Source: CBFIJI01 sp965662885
GTDB lineage: Bacteria; Bacteroidota; Bacteroidia; Flavobacteriales; Flavobacteriaceae
Length of the DNA: 40,342 nt
Direction of reading: 5' to 3'
Assembly (NCBI GenBank): GCA_965662885.1
Contig: CBFIJI010000008.1
Span: 1-40,342 of the forward strand
Shown here: positions 7,948 to 16,961 of the stretch, piece after piece
Position numbering within the stretch: position 1 is the stretch's first letter
Layout: the number at the start of each line of letters is the position of its first letter
Program-made: the position numbers and the translations under genes
Notes under the pieces: model-generated
What the model was told of the DNA's origin: nothing
Database searches by the model: none
What the model saw: the letters and a program-made list of their open reading frames with translations, nothing else

Positions 7948-9102
7948 ATGAAAAAAACTATTAAGACTTTTGGACTAATTCTAATTACTGTTTTCGCAAT
8001 ACTTTATATTTCTCCATATAATTATATACTAAGCGCAGTACAAAAAATTTATTTTAACGGTTATGCCACCGCTTATTTATCAGACTATACAGTTTTTGAT
8101 AATCAACTAATTTTAGCGTCTACTAATCCACAACCCTGGCCACTTCATCCACAGTATAACACTATAGCCCCTCCAGAAAAATTAGCCACTTTAAATAAGG
8201 AAACAGGAACAATTGCCTTTTTGATTATTAAGAACGATAGTTTATTGTATGAAAAATATGAGGATGGCTATGGCGTAAACGCTAAAAGCAACTCGTTCTC
8301 AATGGCTAAAAGTTTTGTTTCTACCCTCTTAGGAAAGGCCATTATGGACGGTACCATTGAGGGTTTGGATCAAAAAGTAAAAACAATTTTACCGGAGCTT
8401 AAAGGAAACTATGCCGATGAAGTCACGCTTGGTGATCTTTCCAGCATGGCCTCTGGATTGGACTGGGATGAATCCTACCACTCCCCTTTTTCTATTACAA
8501 CGGAAGCCTATTTTACCCCCGAACTAAGAACTTTAGTTCTCGATCAAGAAATTAATGAAGCCCCTGGGAAATCCTTTACCTATAAAAGTGGGGCAACCCA
8601 ATTATTGGCAATAGCTCTTGAAAAAGCAATTGGAAAAAGTCTTTCTGAGTATTTACAAACCAACTTTTGGGAACCCATGGGGTTTGAAAGTGATGCGTTA
8701 TGGCAAGTGGACAGTAAGACTTCTGGTATGGAAAAAGCCTTTTGCTGCCTGGCTTCCAATGCTAGAGATTTTGCACGAATTGGAAAACTTTATAAAAACC
8801 AAGGGGCGTGGAATGGCACCCAACTTTTAGATTCTCTTTTTGTCTCCAAAGTAACACAAGCCCGTTTTAAAGAAAGTCCTCAATACGGTTATAGCTTTTG
8901 GTTAAAGGAATACAAAAATCAAAAGATGTTTATGATGAATGGAATGCTCGGACAATATGTTATTGTAATTCCTGAAAAGAATCTCATCATAGTTCGGTTG
9001 GGACACAGCACCAAAGAGCCGTTGATTGGCAATCCTTTTATTGAGGACTTAGAAATCTATCTGGATGCTACTTTTGAAATGACTCGTGGTCTTGAAAATT
9101 AA
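7948..9102 (+). CDS. membrane-anchored serine hydrolase, class C beta-lactamase fold
   Basis: The 384-residue protein starts with a basic, hydrophobic N-terminus (MKKTIKTFGLILITVFAILY) that reads as an uncleaved anchor or signal peptide, so the enzyme should face the periplasm. The nucleophile motif SxxK is SMAK at 118-121, and the second-motif tyrosine is Tyr212 in FTYKSGATQLLA. The segment around LSSMASGLDWDESY is typical of the 6-aminohexanoate-dimer hydrolase/esterase branch rather than true AmpC enzymes. The third motif is replaced by MLGQYVIVIP. The substrate is unknown: esterase, amidase or peptidase are all possible. A second member of the superfamily lies at 22684-23865. Confidence 0.85.
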   Translation: MKKTIKTFGLILITVFAILYISPYNYILSAVQKIYFNGYATAYLSDYTVFDNQLILASTNPQPWPLHPQYNTIAPPEKLATLNKETGTIAFLIIKNDSLLYEKYEDGYGVNAKSNSFSMAKSFVSTLLGKAIMDGTIEGLDQKVKTILPELKGNYADEVTLGDLSSMASGLDWDESYHSPFSITTEAYFTPELRTLVLDQEINEAPGKSFTYKSGATQLLAIALEKAIGKSLSEYLQTNFWEPMGFESDALWQVDSKTSGMEKAFCCLASNARDFARIGKLYKNQGAWNGTQLLDSLFVSKVTQARFKESPQYGYSFWLKEYKNQKMFMMNGMLGQYVIVIPEKNLIIVRLGHSTKEPLIGNPFIEDLEIYLDATFEMTRGLEN

Positions 9103-9320
9103 CTTCCTTTACGTTAGCCCTTTAAGAAGCTGTCTTTATAAAGCAAGAGCAAACTATTAGAGAAATTTAGTACCTTTTTAAGGGGTTTTCAACTCCTTAA
9201 TTCGTGTGTTCGAAAGGAAAAAACTTGATGTTCTCTCCCTTAGGTTAGGGGAAAGAAAATAAAACAGTCCTGTTGATCCTTTTAACCCATCATTATGCAG
9301 ATTCATAAAAAGAACTAAAA

Positions 9321-10043
9321 ATGTTAAAACATATTGATTTAAGAAAAATACTTTTTTTAGATATTGAGACGGTTCCCCTATTTGAAGATTTTAACGACTT
9401 AAGTGCACTAGAAAAAAACTATTGGGAAGAGAAAACAGCCTACCAAAGAAAAGAGGAATTTACAGCAGAAGCCTTTTATGATCGGGCAGGTATTTGGGCA
9501 GAATTCGGAAAAATTGTATGTATTTCAGTAGGCTTTTTTAGTCCTCAAACCCATGCACGACAATTTCGACTAAAAACATTTTTTGGAGAGGAAGCTACCC
9601 TTTTAAAAGAATTTAAAAACCTACTTGACCTTCATTTTAATAGTCCTAAACACCGTTTGTGTGCTCATAACGGAAAAGAATTTGATTTCCCCTACATCGC
9701 CCGAAGGATGTTGGTGCATCGAATAGCCCTTCCCAATGCCTTGGACTTATTTGATAAAAAACCTTGGGAAGTCCCCCATTTGGACACCATGCACCTTTGG
9801 CGCTTTGGTGATTTTAAACATTTTACATCCTTAAAGTTATTGGCGCACGTTCTGGGAATTCCCTCCCCAAAAGATGACATCGATGGAAGTCAAGTAGGCC
9901 ATGTATATTACAAAGAAAAAAATCTGGAACGAATTGTGACCTATTGCGAAAAGGACGTTGTTACCATTGCCCAAGTATTCCTTCGGCTTCGCAATGAAGA
10001 TTTACTCCTTGAAGAAGAACTCTTTTTTACGGAAAGTCATTAA
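9321..10043 (+). CDS. 3'-5' exonuclease, PolB-like (DEDDy) family
   Basis: A 240-residue standalone exonuclease domain of the RNase H-like fold, similar to the proofreading domain of family B polymerases. ExoI is FLDIETVP (Asp14, Glu16). ExoII is AHNGKEFDFPYIARR (Asn117, Asp122). ExoIII is VTYCEKDVVT (Tyr208, Asp212), the Tyr marking the DEDDy type. There is no polymerase domain. The gene follows a 218-nt gap with no clear gene and lies 61 nt before the GMC oxidoreductase gene. The likely job is DNA end processing or repair; the substrate is not known. Confidence 0.85.
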   Translation: MLKHIDLRKILFLDIETVPLFEDFNDLSALEKNYWEEKTAYQRKEEFTAEAFYDRAGIWAEFGKIVCISVGFFSPQTHARQFRLKTFFGEEATLLKEFKNLLDLHFNSPKHRLCAHNGKEFDFPYIARRMLVHRIALPNALDLFDKKPWEVPHLDTMHLWRFGDFKHFTSLKLLAHVLGIPSPKDDIDGSQVGHVYYKEKNLERIVTYCEKDVVTIAQVFLRLRNEDLLLEEELFFTESH

Positions 10044-10104
10044 AAAAATTGGGGGATTCTATAAAATATTATAATTTGATGGTGAAAACATTAACCATTA
10101 AATT

Positions 10105-11808
10105 ATGACCATCAATAACACTTCAGTCAATGAGTTTGATGCCATTGTTGTAGGAACGGGCGTCAGTGGAGGTTGGGCTGCCAAAGAACTTTGTGAAAAT
10201 GGACTAAAAACACTCGTTCTCGAAAGGGGACGAATGGTAAAACACATTGAAGATTATCCCACAATGCACAAAGATCCGTGGGATTTTAAGCACGGAGGAA
10301 GAACCACTCAAGAAGATTTAAAAAAATACAACAAACAGCGTCGCTGGGGAGTTAACGAAGGAAACAAACATTTCTACAATGATGATTCCAAACACGATTA
10401 TGATGAAGTAAAACCGTTTGATTGGATTCGTGGTGCTCAGGTAGGGGGACGTTCTTTGATTTGGGGGCGACAATCGTACCGATGGAGTGATTTAGACTTT
10501 GAAGCCAACGCTAAAGATGGTTATGGTGTAGATTGGCCCATACGCTATAAAGATATCGCCCCTTGGTATTCTCATGTTGAAAAACATATAGGCGTTAGTG
10601 GAGAGGCACTTAATTTACCCCAGCTGCCCGACAGTGAATTTCTTCAACCTATGGAATTAAATTGTTTGGAAAACCATGTTAAAGATCAGATTGCTTCAAA
10701 ATATACAGATCGGATAATGACCATTGGTCGGGTTGCACATATCACCCAAGGCAATAAGGAAGGAGCGTCTCGAACTGCTTGTCAATTCCGAAATCGCTGT
10801 GATCGTGGCTGTCCTTTTGGAGCATATTTTAGTTCCAATTCTGGAACTTTACCGATTGCGGAAGCCACTGGAAATATGACCCTTCGACCAGACTCCATCG
10901 TTTCTGAAGTTATTTATGATGAAAAAACAAAAAAAGCAAGTGGTGTTCGTGTGATCGATGCCAACACTAAAGAAGTTTTAGAATTCAAGGCTAAAATTGT
11001 ATTTCTATGTGCTTCTGCAATGGCCTCTACTGCAATTTTGATGCAATCCAAGTCAGAGCGTTTTCCCAATGGAATGGGTAATGACAGTGGTGAATTGGGA
11101 CACAATATTATGGATCACCAACTGGGAAGTGGAGCTTCTGGAAAATTTGATGGGTTTAAGGATCGTTACTACACAGGAAGACGACCAAACGGCTTCTACA
11201 TTCCCCGTTTCCGAAATCTTGGAAATGATACAGCTAAAATGAACTTTCTTAGAGGTTATGGCTACCAAGGAGGGGCTAGTAGATCCAATTGGTCAGAAGC
11301 AATATCAGAATTGAGTTATGGTAAAGACTTTAAAAAAGCTGTATTGGAACCTGGAGGATGGTCAATAGGAATGGGAGGCTTTGGTGAAGTGTTACCCTAT
11401 CATGAAAATCATTTTACCTTAAACTATGATAAATTAGACCAATATGGACTTCCCACCATTGTTTTTGATGCTGAATTCAAGGAGAATGAAATAAAAATGA
11501 AAGAGGACTGGAAGGTTCAAGCCGCTGAAATGCTAGAAGCTGCTGGATGTAAAGAAGTTGAAATTTTTGACTCCAATGCACCCATTGGAAAGGGAATTCA
11601 TGAAATGGGAACGGCAAGAATGGGTCACGACCCAAAAACCTCTGTTCTAAATAAATTTAATCAAATTCATACGGTACCCAATGTTTATGTTACCGATGGA
11701 GCTTGCATGACTTCTGCTGCAAATCAAAATCCTTCCCTTACTTATATGGCGTTGACTGCCCGCGCAGCAAACCATGCCGTAGCAGAATTAAAAAAAATGA
11801 ACCTTTAA
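10105..11808 (+). CDS. GMC family FAD-dependent oxidoreductase
   Basis: A 567-residue flavoprotein of the glucose-methanol-choline superfamily. The dinucleotide motif GTGVSGGWAAKEL starts at residue 17, with VLERG at the end of the second strand. The C-terminal catalytic part has HEMGTARMGHDPKTSVLN and the closing FAD segment NVYVTDGACMTSAANQNPSLTYMAL. Three cysteines (Cys226, Cys232, Cys236) in ACQFRNRCDRGCPFG match the Cys-rich insert of gluconate-dehydrogenase-type large subunits. I see no Tat signal and no small partner subunit or cytochrome gene next to it. It probably oxidises a sugar or sugar alcohol, but the substrate cannot be read from sequence. Confidence 0.9.
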   Translation: MTINNTSVNEFDAIVVGTGVSGGWAAKELCENGLKTLVLERGRMVKHIEDYPTMHKDPWDFKHGGRTTQEDLKKYNKQRRWGVNEGNKHFYNDDSKHDYDEVKPFDWIRGAQVGGRSLIWGRQSYRWSDLDFEANAKDGYGVDWPIRYKDIAPWYSHVEKHIGVSGEALNLPQLPDSEFLQPMELNCLENHVKDQIASKYTDRIMTIGRVAHITQGNKEGASRTACQFRNRCDRGCPFGAYFSSNSGTLPIAEATGNMTLRPDSIVSEVIYDEKTKKASGVRVIDANTKEVLEFKAKIVFLCASAMASTAILMQSKSERFPNGMGNDSGELGHNIMDHQLGSGASGKFDGFKDRYYTGRRPNGFYIPRFRNLGNDTAKMNFLRGYGYQGGASRSNWSEAISELSYGKDFKKAVLEPGGWSIGMGGFGEVLPYHENHFTLNYDKLDQYGLPTIVFDAEFKENEIKMKEDWKVQAAEMLEAAGCKEVEIFDSNAPIGKGIHEMGTARMGHDPKTSVLNKFNQIHTVPNVYVTDGACMTSAANQNPSLTYMALTARAANHAVAELKKMNL

Positions 11809-11846
11809 AGAGATAAGGAAAGGTATGTTTTTTTCCTGATGAGCTG

Positions 11847-13520
11847 ATGAATCAACCCGAAGTTATTGTAACAGTAGAAAATCTTTCTTTTCATATTCAA
11901 AGAAAAACTATCTTAAATAAGATTTCTTTTTCAATTCATAAAAATGAGATTGTTGCCTTAGTAGGGGAATCAGGAAGTGGAAAATCAATAACAGCCCTAT
12001 CTCTTTTAGGGCTTCACCCACAAAAAGATTCAAAACTTCTGGTTGATCGCTTTGAGTTTAACGGTCGTTCCATGAACTCCTTTTCAGAAAAGGACTGGGA
12101 AAATGTTCGAGGAAATCACATCAGTATGATTTTTCAAGAACCACAATCCAGCCTTAACCCATCAATGCGATGTGGAAAACAGCTAATAGAAGTTTTAAAT
12201 CGCCATAGAAAACACACGTATAAGGAACAATATGCTATAGTTCTCCAAGCCTTTGAAGAAGTTCAACTCCCCGATCCAGAACGTATCTTCCAGTCCTATC
12301 CCCACGAATTGAGTGGTGGACAAAAACAACGAGTCATGATTGCCATGGCGTTGATTTGTAAACCTCAACTGTTGATTGCTGATGAACCCACAACAGCCCT
12401 AGATGTTACCGTTCAAAAAGAGATCATAGAATTGTTGAAATCTCTTCAGCAGAAAACACAAATGAGTATCTTGTTTATATCACATGATTTAGGAGTGGTC
12501 AAAAATTTAGCCCAAAAAGTATTGGTAATGTATCAGGGAGAAATAATGGAGTCAGCCACTACAGAAGTCCTCTTTAAAACGCCGCAGCACCCCTATACCA
12601 AAGGCTTACTTTTTGCACGTCCAAAACCCAACCAACGCTTGCGAGTACTCCCCACTTTAGCTGATTATAATGAGCAAAATTTTCAAGCGGATGCTGTTCC
12701 AAAAAAAGAACGATTAGCGTTTCACCATCAGCTTTATTCACAAGCTCCCCTCTTGGAAGTTGTCAAGCTTAAAAAAAAATATGAGGGGCGTTTTCAATGG
12801 TTTCATAAGAGAAATGATTTCATCGCAGTCAATGGCGTTAGTTTTAAGATTTATCCAGGAGAAACTTTGGGTTTGGTAGGGGAGTCTGGATGTGGTAAAT
12901 CCACCTTGGCAAAAGCCTTGATTTATTTGGATCCGCCCTCTTCTGGAAAACTTTTTTATCAAGGAAAAGCCATTAATCAATCAGGGAAAGAACTCCGTGC
13001 CCTTAGAAAAAAAATCCAGTTTATTTTTCAAGACCCTTTTGCTGCACTAAACCCCCTTAAAACCATTGGAAACGCTATTGCGGAGCCTTTGTTATTTCAT
13101 AAAATAACGCAGTCTAAAAAAGACACCCATCAACGGGTTGTGGATTTATTAGAACAAGTAGGACTTTCCGAAGGTTTTTATAAACGATACCCTCATGAGC
13201 TTTCGGGAGGGCAACGACAACGTGCAATAATAGCTAGGGCTTTGGCTACAGAACCCGAACTCATTATTTGTGATGAATCCGTAGCGGCTTTAGATATTTC
13301 AGTACAAGCGCAAGTGCTTAATTTACTCAACCGTTTAAAAAGAGAATTGGGTCTGAGCTATTTATTTATCTCGCATGACTTATCCGTTGTAAAATATATG
13401 TCCGACCGTGTAATGGTCATGCAAAACGGTCAATTAGTAGAATACCAAGAAGCCGACACCCTCTATGAACAACCTCAAAATGACTATACCAAAACCTTAA
13501 TTGCTGCTATTCCAGGTTAG
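11847..13520 (+). CDS. ABC transporter ATPase with two fused cassettes, Dpp/Opp type
   Basis: A 557-residue protein with two complete nucleotide-binding domains, like YejF or fused DppD-DppF. Domain 1: Walker A GESGSGKS (40-47), LSGGQKQR, LLIADEPTTALD. Domain 2: Walker A GESGCGKS (345-352), LSGGQRQR, LIICDESVAALD. Both carry the C-terminal extension typical of oligopeptide importers (QHPYTKGLL, QNDYTKTLI). Ser478 follows the catalytic Glu477 where most relatives have Pro or Ala. No permease or binding-protein gene lies nearby, so partners must be elsewhere. The gene ends tail-to-tail with the aldo/keto reductase, one base between stops. Confidence 0.92.
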   Translation: MNQPEVIVTVENLSFHIQRKTILNKISFSIHKNEIVALVGESGSGKSITALSLLGLHPQKDSKLLVDRFEFNGRSMNSFSEKDWENVRGNHISMIFQEPQSSLNPSMRCGKQLIEVLNRHRKHTYKEQYAIVLQAFEEVQLPDPERIFQSYPHELSGGQKQRVMIAMALICKPQLLIADEPTTALDVTVQKEIIELLKSLQQKTQMSILFISHDLGVVKNLAQKVLVMYQGEIMESATTEVLFKTPQHPYTKGLLFARPKPNQRLRVLPTLADYNEQNFQADAVPKKERLAFHHQLYSQAPLLEVVKLKKKYEGRFQWFHKRNDFIAVNGVSFKIYPGETLGLVGESGCGKSTLAKALIYLDPPSSGKLFYQGKAINQSGKELRALRKKIQFIFQDPFAALNPLKTIGNAIAEPLLFHKITQSKKDTHQRVVDLLEQVGLSEGFYKRYPHELSGGQRQRAIIARALATEPELIICDESVAALDISVQAQVLNLLNRLKRELGLSYLFISHDLSVVKYMSDRVMVMQNGQLVEYQEADTLYEQPQNDYTKTLIAAIPG

Positions 13521-13521
13521 A

Positions 13522-14559
13522 TTAAGGAGCAGGGTTAGGATATTGTTTATGAATGGTTTCGATTTCTTCCAAAACTTCTTCTGACAATTGAATCCGATGA
13601 CTTGTGATATTTTCTTTTAATTGTTCCAAGGTGGTTGCGCCAATGATATTACTGGTCACAAAAGGTCGATCATTGACAAAAGCTAGGGCTAAATGGGCAA
13701 GAGACATTCCATTCTTTTTTGCCAATTCAGCATAGCATTTTATTGCAGCAAGGGATTGTGGGCTGCTATAACGGTCATAATGTGGAAATAAAGTCAAGCG
13801 TGCATTCTTGGGTTTTTTACCGTCAAGATATTTACCACTTAGTGTTCCAAAAGCTAGTGGAGAATAGGCCAAAAGTCCAAAATCCTCTCGGTGACATATT
13901 TCTGCGTTCCCCACTTCAAATGTCCGATTGATTAAGGAGTAAGGGTTTTGAATGGTTATCATCTTTGGACGGTTAGGGCCAGCAGCATTTAAAAAGCGCA
14001 TCACACCCCATGGGGTTTCATTGGACAAACCTACATGACGAATATTCCCTGCCTTTACATGTTCTTGGAGAGCATCCAAAACCAATTCAAAATTCTCTTC
14101 CCAAACATCATCTACTTTGTATTTGTACCCCAGTTTTCCAAAAAAATTCGTTGGACGTTCTGGCCAGTGGAGTTGGTACAAGTCCATATAGTCCGTTTGT
14201 AAACGCTTTAAATTTTTATGAATCGCATCATCAATAGCTGCCTTATTGTAGGTCAGGTCTGTTCTGATGTGTTGAGTGAATTGTGCTGGACCAGCAATTT
14301 TAGAAGCAAGGATCACCTCTTTACGTTTTCCTGTTTTTTTAAACCAAGATCCAATATACCGCTCTGTTGCACCTTGTGATTCTGGTGATGGAGGAACAGC
14401 ATACAACTCTGCCGTATCAAAAAAATTGACTCCATTTGCCATGGCATAATCCATTTGTTCATGGCCTTCAGCTTCGTTGTTTTGCCGCCCAAAAGTCATT
14501 GTACCTAAACAAATTTTACTGACTTTAATATCAGTTCCGGGTAATAAATTATAATGCAT
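13522..14559 (-). CDS. aldo/keto reductase, Tas-like
   Basis: A 345-residue NADPH-dependent (beta/alpha)8 barrel reductase. The catalytic tetrad is visible: Asp48 and Tyr53 in NFFDTAELYAVP, Lys87 in LASKIAG and His131 in YQLHWPER. The insert after Tyr53 (PPSPESQGATERYIG) and the overall length match the E. coli Tas protein branch. The C-terminal NIIGATTLEQLKENI contacts the NADP phosphate in the family. It is the last gene of a minus-strand run with the OmpA-like lipoprotein gene 6 nt upstream. The natural substrate is unknown. Confidence 0.92.
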   Translation of the reverse strand: MHYNLLPGTDIKVSKICLGTMTFGRQNNEAEGHEQMDYAMANGVNFFDTAELYAVPPSPESQGATERYIGSWFKKTGKRKEVILASKIAGPAQFTQHIRTDLTYNKAAIDDAIHKNLKRLQTDYMDLYQLHWPERPTNFFGKLGYKYKVDDVWEENFELVLDALQEHVKAGNIRHVGLSNETPWGVMRFLNAAGPNRPKMITIQNPYSLINRTFEVGNAEICHREDFGLLAYSPLAFGTLSGKYLDGKKPKNARLTLFPHYDRYSSPQSLAAIKCYAELAKKNGMSLAHLALAFVNDRPFVTSNIIGATTLEQLKENITSHRIQLSEEVLEEIETIHKQYPNPAP

Positions 14560-14565
14560 TTATAT

Positions 14566-15462
14566 TTAATTAGAATGTAATAACTGAGAAATTTCATCCA
14601 ACTGAGGACTGAGAATGACTTCAATACGTCGATTGGAAGCTCGACCATCAGCAGAACTATTCGGTGCTATGGGAAGAAACTCACTGCGTCCTGCAGCTGT
14701 TAGATTTTGTGGTAAAAGTGCAGGGTTTTTTAAAAGAAGTTGGACCACCGCAGTAGCCCTTTTAGTCGATAAGTCCCAATTCCCCTCTAAAGGAGCTTTT
14801 CCGATATAAGGTTGATTATCTGTATGTCCTTCAATCAAAATAAAAATATCTGGATTCTCCACCAAAACTGCTGCTAATTGTTTTAAAGCTTGTTTTCCAG
14901 CTGCTCCAATATCCCATCTTCCAGATTTAAATAGTAATTTATTTTCCATAGATACATACACTTTTCCGTTGCGTTGCTCTACTGTTAACCCTTTTCCTTC
15001 AAAGTTTAACAATGCATCAGACAAGGATTGTTTTAATTGTTGTAATGCTGCTTCTTTATTTCGGATCACCTCTTGGAGTTCATCTACCCGTAAAGCTCTT
15101 AATGCAATTTCTGCTTCTTTATCGTCAATGGTTTGAAGTAAAGCCTTGTTTTCTGCAATCCTTTTTTGAATGGCACTATCACTATTTTTTTCAAGAGATG
15201 CATAGTCCTCTCGAAGCTTTCGCCATTCCGCTTCTACTCCTTCTTTTTCCTTTTTTTCTTTGGCAAGAAGCTCTTCCAAATCAATATGTTTTTGATTCAA
15301 CATCTTCCATTCCCCTTCAAGGGAATCATTCCTTTTTGTTAAATCTGCCTTATCCATTTTCAACTGGATGTAACGAGCTTCCAGATCATTAAAAACTTTA
15401 GAGGACACGCAACTACAAGACAACAGTATAGTAGGTATTAATAAAAGAAAACGAATGCTCAT
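14566..15462 (-). CDS. OmpA-domain lipoprotein with coiled coil
   Basis: I place the start at the ATG at 15462-15460, giving 298 residues beginning MSIRFLLLIPTILLSCSC, a lipoprotein signal with the lipid-carrying Cys16 after LLS. A longer frame reaches 15540 but would run into the xth gene and put 26 odd residues before the signal. Residues ~25-155 are charged, heptad-like and probably a coiled coil. The C-terminal ~120 residues are an OmpA/MotB peptidoglycan-binding domain, with ILIEGHTDNQPY, TKRATAVVQLL and GRASNRRIEVIL. It should sit in the outer membrane and bind peptidoglycan. The gene starts one base after the xth stop. Confidence 0.88.
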   Translation of the reverse strand: MSIRFLLLIPTILLSCSCVSSKVFNDLEARYIQLKMDKADLTKRNDSLEGEWKMLNQKHIDLEELLAKEKKEKEGVEAEWRKLREDYASLEKNSDSAIQKRIAENKALLQTIDDKEAEIALRALRVDELQEVIRNKEAALQQLKQSLSDALLNFEGKGLTVEQRNGKVYVSMENKLLFKSGRWDIGAAGKQALKQLAAVLVENPDIFILIEGHTDNQPYIGKAPLEGNWDLSTKRATAVVQLLLKNPALLPQNLTAAGRSEFLPIAPNSSADGRASNRRIEVILSPQLDEISQLLHSN

Positions 15463-15463
15463 A

Positions 15464-16228
15464 TTAATTAAATTTAAGTACCAAGCCAACGGGACAATGA
15501 TCTGAATGCTTTGCTTCAGGTAAAATAAAGGAACGTACAATCGCTTTTTCTAAAGGTTCACTTACCAAGGTATAATCAATACGCCATCCTTTATTATTGT
15601 TACGGGCATTTGCACGATAACTCCACCAACTGTATTGATGGGGTTCTGGATTTAGCCTACGAAATGAATCGATAAATCCCCTTTTTATAAATTGATCTAA
15701 CCAAGCCCTTTCTTCGGGTAAAAACCCAGAAACTTTTTTGTTCCGAACAGGGTCATGGATGTCAATGGCTTCATGACAAATATTGTAGTCACCACAAATA
15801 ACTAAATTGGGTAGCGTCTTTTTTAAGTCGTCAATATAGTCCTGAAAATCGTCCATAAATTGGAATTTATAATCTAGGCGATCCGTATTTGTTCCTGAGG
15901 GTAAATACAAGCTAATGACAGACACCTCCTCAAAATCAGCTCGAATGACACGACCTTCAAAATCCATATGGTCAATTCCTGTTCCAAACTCCACCTTTTT
16001 AGGTTTTTGCTTTGAAAAAATAGCGACACCACTGTACCCCTTTTTTTGAGCCGAAAACCAATAATCATGATATCCTAATTCTTTTAAAACCTGGGTGTCC
16101 ACTTGCTCCTTTAAAGCTTTTGTTTCTTGTAGGCAAACCACATCAGGATTTGCAGCCTTTAACCAGTCAGCAAACCCTTTTTTAAGTGCTGCTCGAATCC
16201 CATTAACATTGTAGGAAAGTATTTTCAA
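15464..16228 (-). CDS. xth: exodeoxyribonuclease III
   Basis: A 254-residue AP endonuclease/3'-5' exonuclease of the exonuclease III family for base excision repair. Seen: MKILSYNVNGIRAA with Asn7, VVCLQETKA with metal-binding Glu35, GYSGVAIFSKQKP, VICGDYNICHEAIDIHDP with the Asp/Asn pair, SWWSYRANARNNNKGWRIDY, and the C-terminal KHSDHCPVGL with the catalytic histidine. Length is normal. It is first in the minus-strand run xth, OmpA-like lipoprotein, aldo/keto reductase. Confidence 0.95.
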   Translation of the reverse strand: MKILSYNVNGIRAALKKGFADWLKAANPDVVCLQETKALKEQVDTQVLKELGYHDYWFSAQKKGYSGVAIFSKQKPKKVEFGTGIDHMDFEGRVIRADFEEVSVISLYLPSGTNTDRLDYKFQFMDDFQDYIDDLKKTLPNLVICGDYNICHEAIDIHDPVRNKKVSGFLPEERAWLDQFIKRGFIDSFRRLNPEPHQYSWWSYRANARNNNKGWRIDYTLVSEPLEKAIVRSFILPEAKHSDHCPVGLVLKFN

Positions 16229-16321
16229 ATCTGTTTTTTTACGAAGATAAAAAATCAGTTGTATTTATTTATTTGATTTTAAAATCATTAAAAAATTAAT
16301 TCAATAAAAAAATGGTTAGCT

Positions 16322-16346
16322 TGGCACTAAAATTGGACCAGTCCAA
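16322..16346 (+). promoter_or_regulatory. sigma54-like element overlapping a perfect palindrome
   Basis: TGGCAC (16322-16327), 5 nt, TTGGA (16333-16337) resembles the sigma54 form TGGCAC-N5-TTGCA with one mismatch at the -12 element. The second half overlaps a perfect inverted repeat TTGGAC-CA-GTCCAA (16333-16346). No T-run follows, so it is not a terminator. It lies 27 nt before the ATG at 16373. Alternatively TTGG-N17-TATCTAAA is a poor housekeeping promoter with the palindrome as an operator. Confidence 0.3.
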
Positions 16347-16372
16347 CATACAATATCTAAACATTATTTCAC

Positions 16373-16960
16373 ATGAAACGACCTTTATTGTTACTTGCTC
16401 TTTTATGTACCCTTTCCCTTTGGGGGCATCAAAATGAAAAAGCTTCCTCTTTTTCTTTTAAGAATGATTCCATTCCTATGAAAAAAAGTGAACTTAAAAT
16501 CAATACTTTTGAAATTCTTGTTTCCCCAGGGATCGGAATTAATTACGAAAAAATTATTAACAATCACTCCAGTTTTGGGGTCTATGCTTTTGTGAATTTT
16601 GACGATGAATACTCCCCTTATCGTTATGAAAATTTTGAATTAGCTCCCTATTATCGACAATACTTCGGCAACTATCGCGACAGTTTTGGAGATGGATTTT
16701 TTACAGAACTGTTTGTTGCACTAACAGGGGTGGAAAAAACTGATTATTACGATATAGCTTACCCAAATGGCACATTAGATTCTCGAACTTCAACTTCCAA
16801 CTCAACAGGTTTTGCAATGGGTGCTTCAATTGGATATAAATGGGTGAATTCCAGTGAATTTATTTATGAAATTTTTCTTGGTGCAGGCCGTTATCTAACC
16901 AGCTCAATAGGTGAGGAGGCCTTTCCTCGTATTGGGTTTATGATTGGAAAACGCTTTTAG
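16373..16960 (+). CDS. small predicted outer-membrane barrel protein
   Basis: A 195-residue protein with a signal peptide (MKRPLLLLALLCTLSLWGHQ). The mature part alternates polar and hydrophobic residues in strands rich in Tyr, Phe and Gly, such as FEILVSPGIGINYEKII, SFGVYAFVNF and TGFAMGASIGYKW. It ends with the aromatic terminus GKRF, typical of outer-membrane beta-barrels. It resembles small barrels of the DUF3575 kind found in Bacteroidetes, but I do not recognise the exact family. Its promoter region has an unusual palindrome. The gene ends one base before the glycyl-tRNA synthetase stop on the other strand. Confidence 0.7.
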   Translation: MKRPLLLLALLCTLSLWGHQNEKASSFSFKNDSIPMKKSELKINTFEILVSPGIGINYEKIINNHSSFGVYAFVNFDDEYSPYRYENFELAPYYRQYFGNYRDSFGDGFFTELFVALTGVEKTDYYDIAYPNGTLDSRTSTSNSTGFAMGASIGYKWVNSSEFIYEIFLGAGRYLTSSIGEEAFPRIGFMIGKRF

Positions 16961-16961
16961 A

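Noticed and set aside
9229..9260. Inverted repeat around TCCCTTAGGTTAGGGG considered as a terminator.
   Set aside because: The stem is imperfect and no T-run follows on either strand.
9178..9306. A 42-codon frame on the minus strand in the gap before the PolB-like exonuclease gene.
   Set aside because: Low-complexity, Ser/Leu-rich product with no recognisable motif, no promoter box, and opposite to its neighbours. The gap otherwise holds only an imperfect repeat (CCCTTAGGTTAGGGG) without a T-run.
15012..15392. A 126-codon plus-strand frame opposite the OmpA-domain gene.
   Set aside because: Antisense to the coiled-coil region; the Leu/Phe-rich product is what reversed Glu/Lys-rich codons give.
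15463..15540. N-terminal extension of the OmpA-domain lipoprotein.
   Set aside because: It would overlap the xth gene and put 26 residues before a proper lipoprotein signal with a good lipobox.
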